18,070 nt of DNA, from the NCBI GenBank assembly GCA_017391465.1, contig JAFOYH010000132.1:1-18070 (forward strand). The letters are read 5' to 3'. The translations under genes and the position numbers were made by a program. Numbering within the stretch: the first letter of the stretch is position 1; every line of letters begins with the position of its first letter. This DNA comes from Lachnospiraceae bacterium (lineage in GTDB: Bacteria > Bacillota_A > Clostridia > Lachnospirales > Lachnospiraceae). The notes beneath the pieces are model-generated. The model saw only the letters and a program-made list of their open reading frames with translations. It made no database searches and was not told the DNA's origin. Shown here piece by piece: positions 1 to 9,079 of this stretch.

Positions 1-51
1 CCCACGTATCCAGCTTGGAAGGCTGGTGTTCTACCATTGAACTACACCCGC
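1..51 (-). tRNA. tRNA-Gly (TCC), 3' part cut off by window edge
   Basis: The minus strand reads GCGGGTG acceptor, a D-arm of the TAGTTCAATGG type, and anticodon stem CCAGC/GCTGG around loop CTTCCAA, giving anticodon TCC at 17-19. The T-arm and 3' acceptor strand lie outside the window. It follows tRNA-Pro by 11 bases and is probably co-transcribed with it from the promoter at 187-215. Confidence 0.93.
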
Positions 52-62
52 GCATAAAAAAG

Positions 63-137
63 TCGGGGTGACAGGATTCGAACCTGCGACCTCTTGATCC
101 CAAATCAAGCGCTCTAGCCAAGCTGAGCCACACCCCG
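63..137 (-). tRNA. tRNA-Pro (TGG)
   Basis: The acceptor strands CGGGGTG (131-137) and CACCCCG (64-70) pair fully. The anticodon stem CTTGA/TCAAG holds loop TTTGGGA with anticodon TGG, and the T-loop is TTCGAAT. No CCA is encoded (CT follows the discriminator A), so CCA would be added after transcription. Confidence 0.96.
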
Positions 138-186
138 TAGTCACTCGCGTTTCTCGTTTTCATCTCTGTTCCGTAACGCAAGATTT

Positions 187-215
187 ATTATATATCATTG
201 TTTTTCAGTTGTCAA
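187..215 (-). promoter_or_regulatory. Sigma-A promoter of the Pro/Gly tRNA pair
   Basis: The minus strand carries TTGACA (210-215), a 17-base spacer and TATAAT (187-192), a perfect match to the housekeeping consensus. It sits about 50 bases upstream of tRNA-Pro and reads toward it. The rest of the 305-base gap 138-442 is AT-rich and holds only this promoter and the opp terminator. Confidence 0.9.
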
Positions 216-350
216 CACTTTTTTTAACTTTTTTCGAAGTTTTTTTATGTTGTTTTTCTCTCAACTGAGTACTTTTATACTATAGCATAAGAGTTGTATT
301 TTGTAAAGCCCTATTTTTCAAAAAATTAAAAATTTTTACGCAATTCATAC

Positions 351-411
351 AAAAGGAGCTGTGCTCCAGTGATGAATCACTTCATCACATTTTACACAGC
401 TCCTTCTTTTT
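351..411 (-). terminator. Compound terminator at the end of the opp operon
   Basis: An 11-bp outer stem, AAGGAGCTGTG (353-363) with CACAGCTCCTT (395-405), encloses a separate 8-bp hairpin GTGATGAA/TTCATCAC (369-388) with loop TCAC. It begins 32 bases after the oppA stop. T-rich tails exist on both sides (TTTT on the minus side, CTTTTTATT on the plus side), so it may work in both directions, although no plus-strand gene enters it. Confidence 0.85.
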
Positions 412-442
412 ATTAGGATATTAAATAACTTCAGAGATTAAA

Positions 443-2077
443 TTATTTTACATCGCCATACATGAAGTACCAGTATCCTCTTGGGGAGTGCCAGATACCT
501 TCAATGTCTTCGCTCTGTAACCAGAAGTCATTGTAGTATGCTAATGGAATACAACCTGCTTCAGCGAAGAGGATATCTTCAGCTTCGTGAAGAACTGCAG
601 ATCTTTCAGCAGCATCTGCTGTCTGACGGGAAAGATCCATAGCAGCGTCAAATTCTGCACTGTTGAATTTACCATCGTTGTTACCGTTTGTAGAATATAA
701 TAATTCTAACTGGTTAGAAGCATCTGGATAATCTCCTACCCAACCGTTACGAGCGATATCATATTCGCCTGCACGACGCATTGGTGTGAAGGAAGACCAT
801 TCAACGATTTCTACAGAACAGGGAAGTCCGAGTTCTGCCCAAGCCTGCTGTAAGTATTCAGCAACTGGTTTGTGGTAGCCTGCTTCGTTTGTAGAATATG
901 TGAAAGCTGGGAAGCCTTCGCCATCTGGGTAGCCTGCTTCAGCGAGTAAAGCTTTAGCTTCTGCTAAGTTAGCTTCGAAATCTGCGCTGATGTAGCCTTC
1001 GCCGTTGTTGGAGTTAGCGATGAATTCAGAACCATCTGCATCCATCCAACCTGGACCCATGAAGTTGTATGCTGGGGAGTATGTACCCTGCATGATTGTG
1101 CTAGCAACATATTCTCTGTCGATTGCCAAGCTTAATGCTTTACGAACGTTAGCATCTGTAAATGGTTCTTTTGCTGTATTTACAGATACATAGTAAGTTC
1201 CGATGATTGGTTCTACGTGGAAATCAGCCTGTCCTTCGAGGGATGGAATTTCTTCTGTAGGAACGTCTTTAATCATCATAACTTCACCACTCTGGTAAGC
1301 TGTGAAAGCAGCATTGGAATCTTCCATAAGTACGAATTTGATGCTGTCAAGTTTGATATCGTCAGCATTTCTGTAGTGTTCGTTTTTGCTCATAATGATA
1401 TGAGAACCTGGAACCCATTCAGTAACGTGGAAGGAACCGTTAGAAACATAAGTTTCTGGAGATGTTGCCCAAGCATCACCGTTTGCTTCGATTGTAGCCT
1501 GCTGAACAGGGCTTAATGTAGCGAACGCAGCAAGGTCACCAAAGTAAGAACATGGGTTAGCAAGTTCAACTACTAATGTGTGATCATCTGTTGCTGTTAC
1601 GCCAAGAGCGTCAACGTTGCCGTTGATTGCTTCGTCATAGCCTTTAACCATACCAAGTACAGTTTCTGCGTATGGAGCTGCTGTAGCAGGATCACATACA
1701 CGTTTCCAGCTGTATACGAAGTCATGAGCTGTTAAGTCTGTACCATCAGACCATTTCAAACCTTCGAAAAGTTTGAATGTCCATGTAAGACCGTCTTCAG
1801 AAATTTCAGGTAAATCTGCACAACCTGGCTGAAGCTGTTCGTCCTGACTATATGTTAAAAGACCTTCAAATGCATGAAGAATCATACATCCGCCATCAGA
1901 TGCGGAGTTTAACGCAGGGTCGATAGTTTCAGGGTCTGGACCAACCTGAACAACGAGCTGTTTTTCTGCAGCTACGTCAGTGTTTCCTGTATTAGCTGTT
2001 TCTTTGCCACCACAAGCAACTAAAGAAGAAGCAATCATAGTAACTGCTAATACGAGTGCAAGCATTTTCTTTTTCAT
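443..2077 (-). CDS. oppA: Oligopeptide ABC transporter substrate-binding lipoprotein
   Basis: OppA-type (SBP_bac_5 family, cluster C) binding protein of 544 residues, the usual length. It would capture peptides outside the membrane and deliver them to the OppBC pore. The N-terminus is a lipoprotein signal: MKKK, a hydrophobic stretch, then lipobox LVAC with Cys22 as the lipidated residue. Family segments are visible: the early 'D..T...FKL..GLKWSDG..LTA.DF.YSWKR' region, and later 'NVRKALSLAIDRE'. The ATG is preceded by AAGGAGG at proper distance. It is the last gene of the operon, 56-84 bases after oppF; a TATAAA and a weak hairpin lie in that gap and could raise oppA expression above the rest. 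Peptide specificity cannot be read from sequence, so DppA-like dipeptide binding is an alternative. Confidence 0.95.
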   Translation of the reverse strand: MKKKMLALVLAVTMIASSLVACGGKETANTGNTDVAAEKQLVVQVGPDPETIDPALNSASDGGCMILHAFEGLLTYSQDEQLQPGCADLPEISEDGLTWTFKLFEGLKWSDGTDLTAHDFVYSWKRVCDPATAAPYAETVLGMVKGYDEAINGNVDALGVTATDDHTLVVELANPCSYFGDLAAFATLSPVQQATIEANGDAWATSPETYVSNGSFHVTEWVPGSHIIMSKNEHYRNADDIKLDSIKFVLMEDSNAAFTAYQSGEVMMIKDVPTEEIPSLEGQADFHVEPIIGTYYVSVNTAKEPFTDANVRKALSLAIDREYVASTIMQGTYSPAYNFMGPGWMDADGSEFIANSNNGEGYISADFEANLAEAKALLAEAGYPDGEGFPAFTYSTNEAGYHKPVAEYLQQAWAELGLPCSVEIVEWSSFTPMRRAGEYDIARNGWVGDYPDASNQLELLYSTNGNNDGKFNSAEFDAAMDLSRQTADAAERSAVLHEAEDILFAEAGCIPLAYYNDFWLQSEDIEGIWHSPRGYWYFMYGDVK

Positions 2078-2133
2078 AAGAAAACCCTCCTTGAAATAAT
2101 TTTATACAATCCACTTAAGTCGTGGCACTGCAC

Positions 2134-3162
2134 TTAGATGACCTTGTCAAGGTGATGACAGGCAGCGTAATGTCCTTTAGATACTTCACGCATCTGTGGT
2201 TCTTCACATACACACTGTTCGTCTGAATACGGACAACGTGTACGGAAGCGGCATCCGCTTGGCGGATTCAATGGACTTGGAACGTCGCCTTCTAACACGA
2301 TACGCTTATTCGCTCTGGCAACATTAGGGTCTGCGATTGGAATCGCAGAAATCAGGCTTCGTGTATATGGATGAGCACTGTGGAAACAGAGTTCATAACT
2401 GTCTGCAATTTCAACAAGCTTTCCAAGATACATAACGCCGATTCTGTCAGAAATATGTTTTACAACAGAAAGATCGTGGGCGATGAAGAGATAGGTAAGT
2501 CCCCTCTGTGCCTGTAAATCTTCAAACATGTTAACAACCTGTGCCTGAATAGATACGTCAAGCGCAGAAATCGGTTCATCACATACGATAAATTCCGGGT
2601 GTACTGCTAAGGCTCTGGCAATACCTACACGCTGTCTCTGTCCACCGGAGAATTCGTGTGGATAACGGTTTGCATGCTCTGAGTTCAAGCCTACGTCTTC
2701 CAATAATTTAATAATCTGATTATAACGGTCCTGACTGTCTTTTGCAAGATTATGAAGGTCAATTCCTTCACCAATGATATCCCCAACGGTCATACGCGGG
2801 TCAAGGCTGGCATATGGATCCTGGAATACGATCTGCATCTTACGACGATATGGAAGCATATCCGCAGAAACTTTTTTCCCTGGATGTTCTTTGCCATCCG
2901 GTCCTAAGATTGGAAGACCACTATCATAAATCACTTTGCCATCATATGTGATACGTCCCGCTGTTGGTTCATAAAGACGAAGAAGTGTACGTCCTGTTGT
3001 TGTCTTACCGCAGCCGGATTCACCTACGAGACCTAATGTTTCGCCTCTTTTAATTGTAAAAGAAACATCATCAACCGCTTTGACATATTTTTTGTTAGCT
3101 CCGAAGCCACCGGCAGGAAACCATTGTTTCAGGTGCTCCACTTTCACTAAATCATTACTCAT
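2134..3162 (-). CDS. oppF: Oligopeptide transporter ATP-binding subunit OppF
   Basis: ABC ATPase of 342 residues that pairs with OppD to power peptide import. Walker A GESGCGKT is at residues 47-54; Q-loop region '[16 protein letters not shown]', signature LSGGQ-type 'FSGGQRQR', Walker B 'FIVCDEP' and an H-loop 'FIAHD' follow in order. The C-terminal oligo/dipeptide extension has the cysteine pattern CRFRTRCPY...C.C...C, which in Opp/Dpp ATPases is associated with an iron-sulfur cluster. The start is the ATG at 3162, not an upstream in-frame TTG at 3180, because that TTG lies inside the AAGGAGG ribosome binding site. The start overlaps the oppD stop by 8 bases (ATGAGTAA), which suggests translational coupling. 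Confidence 0.95.
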   Translation of the reverse strand: MSNDLVKVEHLKQWFPAGGFGANKKYVKAVDDVSFTIKRGETLGLVGESGCGKTTTGRTLLRLYEPTAGRITYDGKVIYDSGLPILGPDGKEHPGKKVSADMLPYRRKMQIVFQDPYASLDPRMTVGDIIGEGIDLHNLAKDSQDRYNQIIKLLEDVGLNSEHANRYPHEFSGGQRQRVGIARALAVHPEFIVCDEPISALDVSIQAQVVNMFEDLQAQRGLTYLFIAHDLSVVKHISDRIGVMYLGKLVEIADSYELCFHSAHPYTRSLISAIPIADPNVARANKRIVLEGDVPSPLNPPSGCRFRTRCPYSDEQCVCEEPQMREVSKGHYAACHHLDKVI

Positions 3163-4156
3163 TTTTAGCACCTCCTTCAAATTCTGCCTTCTGGTTCAAC
3201 CAGCAGTGTGCATAATGTACATCATCAAACATTGTCTGTGGAGGCATTTCTCTCAGACAGATCTTCATACATTTATCACAACGGGAAGCAAATTTACATC
3301 CTTTTGGAGGATTTAACATGTCAACAGGTGTACCTTCAATTGGAACCAGTCTTTCATGATTCTTTGCATCCATACGTGGAATACTGCGAATGAGACCTTT
3401 TGTATATTCATGCTTTGGTTCATAGAAAATGTTATCTGTTGTACCATATTCTACGATGTTACCGGCATACATAACTGCGATTTTTTCACAGGTACTGGCT
3501 ACGACACCAAGGTCATGTGTGATCATAATGATCGCCATGCCGAGTTTGTCTTTTAATTCCATCATAAGCTCAAGGATCTGAGCCTGAATTGTAACGTCAA
3601 GTGCTGTTGTTGGTTCGTCTGCGATCAAAAGCTTTGGTTCACAGGCAAGTGCGATCGCGATCATAATACGCTGACGCATACCACCGGACAGCTCGTGTGG
3701 AAACTGTTTTAAACGTTTGTCAGGTTCGTTGATACCAACCAATGTCAAGAGTTCTCTTGCACGTTCTTTCGCTTCCTGTTTTGTTTTATTTGTATGAAGA
3801 CGAATAACTTCTTCAATCTGGTTACCAATTGTATAAACCGGGTTTAAACTTGTCATTGGATCCTGGAAAATAATAGAAACTTCATTACCACGCATCTTAC
3901 GCATTTCTTTTTCTGTCATGTCGTTGATACGGTGTCCGTTGAAATCCAATGTTCCGCCGATGAGTTTACCAGGATATGCTGTAAGACCCATCAAGCTATA
4001 TGCTGTAACAGATTTACCGGATCCACTCTCGCCTACAATACCAAGAACTTCTCCTTCTTTCATGTGAATCGAAACTCCGTTTAAGGCTTTAACTTCACCT
4101 GCAGGAGTAAAGAAAGAGAGACGTTCATCTTTTATTTCCAATAAATATTCACTCAT
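3155..4156 (-). CDS. oppD: Oligopeptide transporter ATP-binding subunit OppD
   Basis: ABC ATPase of 333 residues, partner of OppF. Walker A GESGSGKS lies at residues 42-49, followed by '[13 protein letters not shown]' (Q-loop), signature 'LSGGMRQR', Walker B 'LLIADEP' and 'MITHD' (H-loop). The C-terminal extension holds [15 protein letters not shown]...HC, again the cysteine set typical of Opp/Dpp ATPases and probably an iron-sulfur site. The ATG follows AGGGAGG with about 10 bases spacing. It lies 24 bases after oppC, and its stop overlaps the oppF start. Confidence 0.95.
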   Translation of the reverse strand: MSEYLLEIKDERLSFFTPAGEVKALNGVSIHMKEGEVLGIVGESGSGKSVTAYSLMGLTAYPGKLIGGTLDFNGHRINDMTEKEMRKMRGNEVSIIFQDPMTSLNPVYTIGNQIEEVIRLHTNKTKQEAKERARELLTLVGINEPDKRLKQFPHELSGGMRQRIMIAIALACEPKLLIADEPTTALDVTIQAQILELMMELKDKLGMAIIMITHDLGVVASTCEKIAVMYAGNIVEYGTTDNIFYEPKHEYTKGLIRSIPRMDAKNHERLVPIEGTPVDMLNPPKGCKFASRCDKCMKICLREMPPQTMFDDVHYAHCWLNQKAEFEGGAKNE

Positions 4157-4180
4157 GTGTACGTGTCCTCCCTTTCTCGA

Positions 4181-5227
4181 TTAATTCTTTAATTTAGGGT
4201 CAAATGCATCACGAAGACCATCACCAAATAAGTTAAAGCTTAAGATAATCAAACTGATCAAAATAGAAGGAATAAATAACAAATGTGGGTAAGTATTTAA
4301 ACCGTTGATCGCATCCCCAGCTAAAGATCCTAAAGATGGCATTGGCACTGCAACACCAAGACCAAGGAAAGATAAGAAACTTTCTGTGAAGATGGAAGAT
4401 GGAATCTGAAGTGTTGTCATAACGATCAGAGTTCCGATACAGTTTGTTAACAAATGTTTTCTGATAATATGGCCTGTTTTTGCACCGAGTGCTTTTGCTG
4501 CTGTTACGTATTCACTTTCTTTTAATACAAGGATCTGGCTTCGTACCATACGTGCCATACCTACCCAGTAAAGAAGAGCAAATACGATAAAGATACTGAT
4601 CATGTTTGGTCCGACAACCTGAATCCACTTGAACATTGGTTTTTCAGCCAAAAGAGCAAGAGGTTCTTTGATAGACACGGATAACAATACGATCAGCAGG
4701 ATATCAGGTACTGTATAAATGATGTCTACAAGACGCATCATCAAAAGGTCGATCCAGCCGCCAAGGAAGGCTGCAACGGATCCGAATGTAGCACCGATAA
4801 CAAGAATAATCACAGCGGCTACAAGACCAACTGTAATAGAAACACGGCTTCCCATCATAACACGGATCGCATAGTCACGACCAAGCTTATCTGTTCCCAT
4901 AATATGAGGGAAAACATCTTCTCCATTTTCAATTCTCTCAAGTTCTTTTTCAGAGTATTCCATTGGAGCTAAACTCTCAGAACCTTTGATCTGCTGTGAA
5001 TAAGTATATGGATAAAAGCCTGGTACAATAAATGAGAAGATCATAATAACTAAAATAACGAACGCACTTACCATAGCGATCTTATTCTTTAATAATCGAC
5101 GTAAACCATCTTTCCAGAAGCTTACGCTGTCTCTCATCACGACAAGACTTTGTTTCTCTTCGTTACTTGCAGGGAGAAAATCTTCCTCAGTCAAGTCCAA
5201 CTGAAAACTCAATGGATTTTTCGTCAT
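4181..5227 (-). CDS. oppC: Oligopeptide transporter permease OppC
   Basis: Inner-membrane permease of 348 residues with the OppC N-terminal region: a hydrophilic start, the 'LLKNKIAMVSAFVILVIM' first membrane segment, then an extracellular loop ending in 'GTDKLGRDYAIRVM', a hallmark of OppC/DppC. Further hydrophobic segments follow. The cytoplasmic EAA coupling motif that docks on the ATPases is 'EYVTAAKALGAKTGHIIRKH'. The start is supported by AAAGGAG. It lies 15 bases downstream of oppB. Confidence 0.95.
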   Translation of the reverse strand: MTKNPLSFQLDLTEEDFLPASNEEKQSLVVMRDSVSFWKDGLRRLLKNKIAMVSAFVILVIMIFSFIVPGFYPYTYSQQIKGSESLAPMEYSEKELERIENGEDVFPHIMGTDKLGRDYAIRVMMGSRVSITVGLVAAVIILVIGATFGSVAAFLGGWIDLLMMRLVDIIYTVPDILLIVLLSVSIKEPLALLAEKPMFKWIQVVGPNMISIFIVFALLYWVGMARMVRSQILVLKESEYVTAAKALGAKTGHIIRKHLLTNCIGTLIVMTTLQIPSSIFTESFLSFLGLGVAVPMPSLGSLAGDAINGLNTYPHLLFIPSILISLIILSFNLFGDGLRDAFDPKLKN

Positions 5228-5242
5228 TTTATTTTCTCCTTT

Positions 5243-6160
5243 CTATTTCAACTTAATACGAGGATCGACAAGTGTATAGACGATATCCACGATAACGTTG
5301 ATGATAACCATTAAAGTTGCAAGGAAAATGGTAGTACCCATAATGATTGTGTAGTCACGGGCTGTGATGGAACCGATAAACTCTCCGCCAAGACCCGGGA
5401 TTGTGAAAATCTTTTCTACAATGAAACTACCACTTACTGTGTAAGCCAACATTGGACCTACATAAGTAATAACAGGCAAAATTGCGTTTCTTAACGCATG
5501 TTTAAATAACTGTACAACCTGAGAAAGACCTTTTGCTTTCGCTGTACGAATATAATCCTGACCCAATACATCGAGCATAGAAGATCTCATCAAACGTGTA
5601 ATGTATGCCGTCGGATAGAACGCAAGTGCAATGACCGGCATGACGTAATGCGCCGGCGAGCTTAGCCCAAAAGTTGGCAATACTTTTAAGTATACACCAA
5701 AAAGATATAACAATAAGGTACATACTACAAAACTCGGCACGGCAATACCGCATGTCGCTATGACAATAATCGTATTATCCAGTACCTTACCTCGATTCAG
5801 TGCCGAAATACATCCCAATGGAATACCGATCAGAAGTGCAGTCAATACTGCTACACCGCCCAATCTGGCAGACACAGGGAATTTTGTTGCAATAATAGAT
5901 GATACAGAACGTCCACGCTGTTTTAAGCTGTCTCCCAAATCTCCGTGGAGAGCATCTGTAATGTAGGTTTTATACTGTTCGAACAATGGTTTGTCCAAGC
6001 CATATTTCGCTTCCAAGGCTGCCTGAGCCTGTGGCGAAATAGCTTTTTCTGACATAAATGGCCCGCCTGGTACCAGGTTCATAACGAAAAATGTCAATGT
6101 GGCTACAACAAAAATCGTAACAGCCGCCATAGCGAGACGTTTCACGATGTACTTTAACAT
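5243..6160 (-). CDS. oppB: Oligopeptide transporter permease OppB
   Basis: First gene of the operon, a 305-residue OppB/DppB-type permease. It opens with 'MLKYIVKRLAMAAVTIFVV', then 'FFVMNLVPGGPF', the periplasmic region typical of OppB, and several membrane segments. The coupling motif is 'QDYIRTAKAKGLSQVVQLFKHALRNAILPV' with TAKAKGL as the EAA core. The ATG at 6160 is chosen over an in-frame ATG at 6196 because AGAAGGAG lies 7-8 bases before it and the 12 extra residues are not family-like. OppB and OppC would form the membrane channel. Confidence 0.95.
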   Translation of the reverse strand: MLKYIVKRLAMAAVTIFVVATLTFFVMNLVPGGPFMSEKAISPQAQAALEAKYGLDKPLFEQYKTYITDALHGDLGDSLKQRGRSVSSIIATKFPVSARLGGVAVLTALLIGIPLGCISALNRGKVLDNTIIVIATCGIAVPSFVVCTLLLYLFGVYLKVLPTFGLSSPAHYVMPVIALAFYPTAYITRLMRSSMLDVLGQDYIRTAKAKGLSQVVQLFKHALRNAILPVITYVGPMLAYTVSGSFIVEKIFTIPGLGGEFIGSITARDYTIIMGTTIFLATLMVIINVIVDIVYTLVDPRIKLK

Positions 6161-6223
6161 GATTTCACTCCTTCTTCTCAAGCTATGGTATTCCATTCAT
6201 CCAATAAGACTCTCCCCTAATTG

Positions 6224-6275
6224 AAAAAAGAGCTAAATAACCTGTTCCGCTCAGCGGGTTACCGGAATTTAACTC
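6224..6275 (-). terminator. Terminator-like hairpin in the opp leader (candidate attenuator)
   Basis: GAGTTAAAT (6267-6275) pairs with ATTTAGCTC (6230-6238) with one G-U, then AACC/GGTT extends the stem past a TCCGGT bulge. Six T residues follow on the minus strand. Because it lies after the opp promoter and before oppB, it would stop transcripts started at that promoter unless bypassed. The upper part also permits CCGC/GCGG pairing. No known riboswitch or T-box sequence is recognised. Confidence 0.6.
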
Positions 6276-6299
6276 AAATACCACGCATAATTAGTTCTC

Positions 6300-6328
6300 A
6301 TTATATAATTTTTTTATGCTAATGTCAA
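6300..6328 (-). promoter_or_regulatory. Sigma-A promoter of the opp operon
   Basis: TTGACA (6323-6328), 17-base spacer, TATAAT (6300-6305) on the minus strand: a perfect consensus. It gives a leader of roughly 130 bases before oppB, which contains the hairpin at 6224-6275. Confidence 0.92.
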
Positions 6329-6382
6329 GAATTTCGACAAATTCATTGATGTATTTTTGGCGTTTTAGACAAATTTTTTTAA

Positions 6383-6865
6383 TTAATCCAGATAAATGAT
6401 CTCAAAGTTCACATTTTCATCTGCATCCATATGCATAAGAATATATGATGGTTTTCGATTTTCCTGTCTTGGATATGTCAGACTGCCCGGATTTACAACA
6501 ATAATACGCTCCTCATCATCGACCAGCGGGCGGTGGGAATGTCCACAAAAAACAAGATCGCATTTTCTGGCTTCTGCTGCCAGTTTTACTTTTTCCAGAT
6601 TGTATGTCACACCATAACGATGTCCATGGGTCATGAAAATACGATGCCCTTCCATTTCAACAACCTGTTCAGCCTGTGCCGGCGAAAAGAAATCGTTATT
6701 GCCGCTGACCATATAAACCGGACATGGACAAATGTCTTCAATATAGGATTCACTGCCTTCCATGTCTCCCAGATGAAAAACTGCATCCATCGGATAATTC
6801 TGCAGCAAAACTCTTTCTAAATTTCTATCATTTCCATGTGTGTCACTTACAATTAATACTTTCAT
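6383..6865 (-). CDS. YfcE/MJ0936-type metallophosphoesterase
   Basis: Calcineurin-like phosphoesterase of 160 residues, a single compact domain of the YfcE (B. subtilis YsnB) type. The dinuclear metal site is complete: D8 and H10 (SDTH), D34 (GD), N57 (GNND), H80/H82 (THGH) and GHSH at 108-111, with NPGS at 125-128. Family members hydrolyse phosphodiesters in vitro; the physiological substrate is unsettled. The ATG follows GAAGAAGAGG. It lies 41 bases after rdgB; the same pairing (ysnA-ysnB) is known in Bacillus, so co-transcription is likely. No clear terminator is seen before the opp promoter. Confidence 0.88.
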   Translation of the reverse strand: MKVLIVSDTHGNDRNLERVLLQNYPMDAVFHLGDMEGSESYIEDICPCPVYMVSGNNDFFSPAQAEQVVEMEGHRIFMTHGHRYGVTYNLEKVKLAAEARKCDLVFCGHSHRPLVDDEERIIVVNPGSLTYPRQENRKPSYILMHMDADENVNFEIIYLD

Positions 6866-6906
6866 ATAAGCCTCTTCTTCACTCTATTCTTCAAAATTCT
6901 TCCGAA

Positions 6907-7506
6907 TTATTCAGCAATTCTTTGCTCAATGATTTCTTTCATTTTCCGAAGTGCTTTGCCACGATGGCTGACCTCATTTTTCTGCTCTGGTGAAAGTTCT
7001 GCTGTTGTACATCCAAACTCCGGTATATAAAAAATCGGGTCATAGCCAAAACCATTTTCACCAGCAATTTCAAAACCAATCTGACCTTCTATGGTACCTC
7101 TGCGTGTTTCTTCTGTGCCATCCGGAAATGCTGCAGCGATCACACATACGAAACGCGCCGAACGTTCATCACCTGCTAGACCATCTAAACGCTCAATAAT
7201 ATTTTTATTTTTAATATCATAAGATGTATCTTCACCCATATAACGTGCAGAATAAATACCCGGTTCTTTGTTGAGTGCATCAACTTCCAATCCAGAATCG
7301 TCTGCCAGGACCATATATCCCGTCAAATCCCGGATTGTTCGGGCTTTAATCAGCGCATTTTCTTCAAAAGTTTTTCCATCTTCCACGATATCTGCCTCAA
7401 TACCGGCTTCTTTTAAAGAAAGAACTTCCACATCTAAATCCTTTAAAATTTCTCGAATTTCCTTCATCTTCCCCTGATTGGAAGTTGCAAATATTAATTT
7501 ATTCAT
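6907..7506 (-). CDS. rdgB: XTP/dITP diphosphatase (HAM1/RdgB family)
   Basis: Cytoplasmic house-cleaning enzyme that hydrolyses non-canonical purine nucleoside triphosphates (dITP, XTP) to monophosphate plus pyrophosphate, keeping them out of DNA and RNA. The 199 residues match the family length. Visible motifs: TSNQGK at 8-13 (phosphate binding), LADDSGLEV with D69/D70 (catalytic, metal), GFGYDP at 152-157 (base recognition) and SHRGKA near 180-185. The ATG has GAGAGGAG upstream. It lies 12 bases after the peptidase gene and before the phosphoesterase, consistent with one transcript. Confidence 0.95.
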   Translation of the reverse strand: MNKLIFATSNQGKMKEIREILKDLDVEVLSLKEAGIEADIVEDGKTFEENALIKARTIRDLTGYMVLADDSGLEVDALNKEPGIYSARYMGEDTSYDIKNKNIIERLDGLAGDERSARFVCVIAAAFPDGTEETRRGTIEGQIGFEIAGENGFGYDPIFYIPEFGCTTAELSPEQKNEVSHRGKALRKMKEIIEQRIAE

Positions 7507-7518
7507 CGAAATCTCCTC

Positions 7519-9078
7519 TCAATCTGTAAATGCCTTTAAACAAATATTGCACCCATATTCCTGCTCCGCAGATGTCCACGTTATCCCATCAAAACTGACA
7601 TAGCCTTTGCCATCATCAAGAACAGCATTTGCCGTCAGATCCGATGCTGCATATTCTATAGCAATGGGACGATCGCATCCCTTTGTTGTCATACATACAA
7701 TCACCGCAAATTCTTTTCCGGCATCCAGTCTGACTGACTCCTCCAGTTCAATGGTATAATATCCGCTTTTTTCCAGATAACCGCTGCCCACATATATTCG
7801 TTGGGCTAAATTTTCTATCTGTGTATAATCCGGCACCACATATAAATCATAACACGACTCTTCTTCGACCGCATAAAAACCTGCAGCTTTCAGTACTTCA
7901 TCATCATAAGCCCTATATACATTGGAGAACCAGGCCGTCTCCGCTCCATATCCAAGTGTACCTACCCATCCTAACATATCCGACTGATAAATCCTAGTGT
8001 AATTATCTGGATTTTCAAGGCGTGTATAGGCTGCTGCCTGTTTTCCGAGAACCACATCCTCATAGGAAACATAAAAATATCCATCTTCTCCAAAGGATTC
8101 TCCCCAACTGTTTCGACATATAAATGCTCCGTCCTGCTGAGGCATTTGATTAAAATATGCTCTGGAAAAATGATCATCCCATCCCACGATCACCACATCA
8201 TGATTGGCTTCCTGATCACCCGAATAATAATAAGCACTATGGTCTGTATTATAATCCAGAGACTCATCCTCTGCATGGGAAATGGACATATAGATTGGAC
8301 TTTCCAAACCTCCATATTCCATAATCATACGTTTCATTTCATCGATATCTTTTTCCTTTAATATCTGTGCTTCCTGCAAATGTTTTTCTGCAGAAACCTC
8401 CGAATTTGTCACACCGTCGCCATAAGGATCATTTTCCTCAGACACGGGTCCACGCCACGCAGACAAATAAGCGATGGCCATATTATAATCACCGCCATCG
8501 GTCGGCGATATGGCAAAACCGTTATTCATCGTCATATGGTCTACTGAAAATCTGGTACCTTCTTCGACAGACGTCATCATTTCCAATGCGGCTGTTGACG
8601 CAAAAGCCCAGCATGTACCATGTATTCCCTGATCTTCCACAGAATTCAGTGATCGATATGTTCTCAGATCATATTGTGTCGGAAGCTTTTCTTCTGCATC
8701 CAATTGAATCTTCAGAATATAGGTTTCCGTATCCCAATTCCAGATAATACCAAGATCATCCATCAGCATTGTCACATCCACCCACGTCTGACCTTCTTCA
8801 ACCGGCATCCATTGGATTTCCAGACAGGAAACAGCTTCTCCAACCGGCATCATCAAATGCATCTCATCGGACATATAAGCCGATGTTTGAACTTCCTGAT
8901 CATCAACAATGACTAAAAATCCATGTTCATTAACAGAGCTGGCATATTCTTCCATCGCACGACGCTCCTGTGCCAATGCCAGATTCTCCTCAATATTTGA
9001 TAACATCGAGCATCCTGTACAAATTCCCAGAATACAAAAACATAAACATACATAGCCAAAACGTTTTAAACGCCCCAA
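7519..9078 (-). CDS. Papain-like (C1A) cysteine peptidase lipoprotein with lectin-like C-terminus
   Basis: Predicted surface peptidase of 519 residues. The start is a TTG at 9078, six bases after AGGAGG; an upstream in-frame ATG at 9129 would lie inside the preceding gene and has no such site. The N-terminus KRFGY, hydrophobic core and CTGC suggests a lipoprotein (Cys23; position -3 is an unusual Cys). Residues about 50-125 resemble the copper-amine-oxidase-N / stalk-like domain found on clostridial surface proteins. The C1A core has Q150 (oxyanion hole) in DQGIHGTCWAF with Cys156, His293 in NHDVVIVGWDD and Asn323 in CRNSWG. Residues about 375-519 ('AAGFYAVEEESCYDLYVV' etc.) look like the lectin-like domain that often follows C1A domains in Firmicutes. 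The stop of the methyltransferase is one base upstream, so translation is probably coupled. Substrate unknown. Confidence 0.87.
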   Translation of the reverse strand: MGRLKRFGYVCLCFCILGICTGCSMLSNIEENLALAQERRAMEEYASSVNEHGFLVIVDDQEVQTSAYMSDEMHLMMPVGEAVSCLEIQWMPVEEGQTWVDVTMLMDDLGIIWNWDTETYILKIQLDAEEKLPTQYDLRTYRSLNSVEDQGIHGTCWAFASTAALEMMTSVEEGTRFSVDHMTMNNGFAISPTDGGDYNMAIAYLSAWRGPVSEENDPYGDGVTNSEVSAEKHLQEAQILKEKDIDEMKRMIMEYGGLESPIYMSISHAEDESLDYNTDHSAYYYSGDQEANHDVVIVGWDDHFSRAYFNQMPQQDGAFICRNSWGESFGEDGYFYVSYEDVVLGKQAAAYTRLENPDNYTRIYQSDMLGWVGTLGYGAETAWFSNVYRAYDDEVLKAAGFYAVEEESCYDLYVVPDYTQIENLAQRIYVGSGYLEKSGYYTIELEESVRLDAGKEFAVIVCMTTKGCDRPIAIEYAASDLTANAVLDDGKGYVSFDGITWTSAEQEYGCNICLKAFTD

Positions 9079-9079
9079 T

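Noticed and set aside
1005..1516. Plus-strand frames antisense to oppA
   Set aside because: They follow codon structure of oppA, lack ribosome sites and encode unconvincing proteins.
6230..6275. T-box leader before opp
   Set aside because: The stretch has GCGGAACAGG but lacks the conserved T-box antiterminator sequence and specifier stem, and opp is not a typical amino-acid-specific target.
8146..8916. Several plus-strand frames antisense to the peptidase gene
   Set aside because: Overlapping short frames without start signals, within a clear minus-strand gene with intact catalytic residues.
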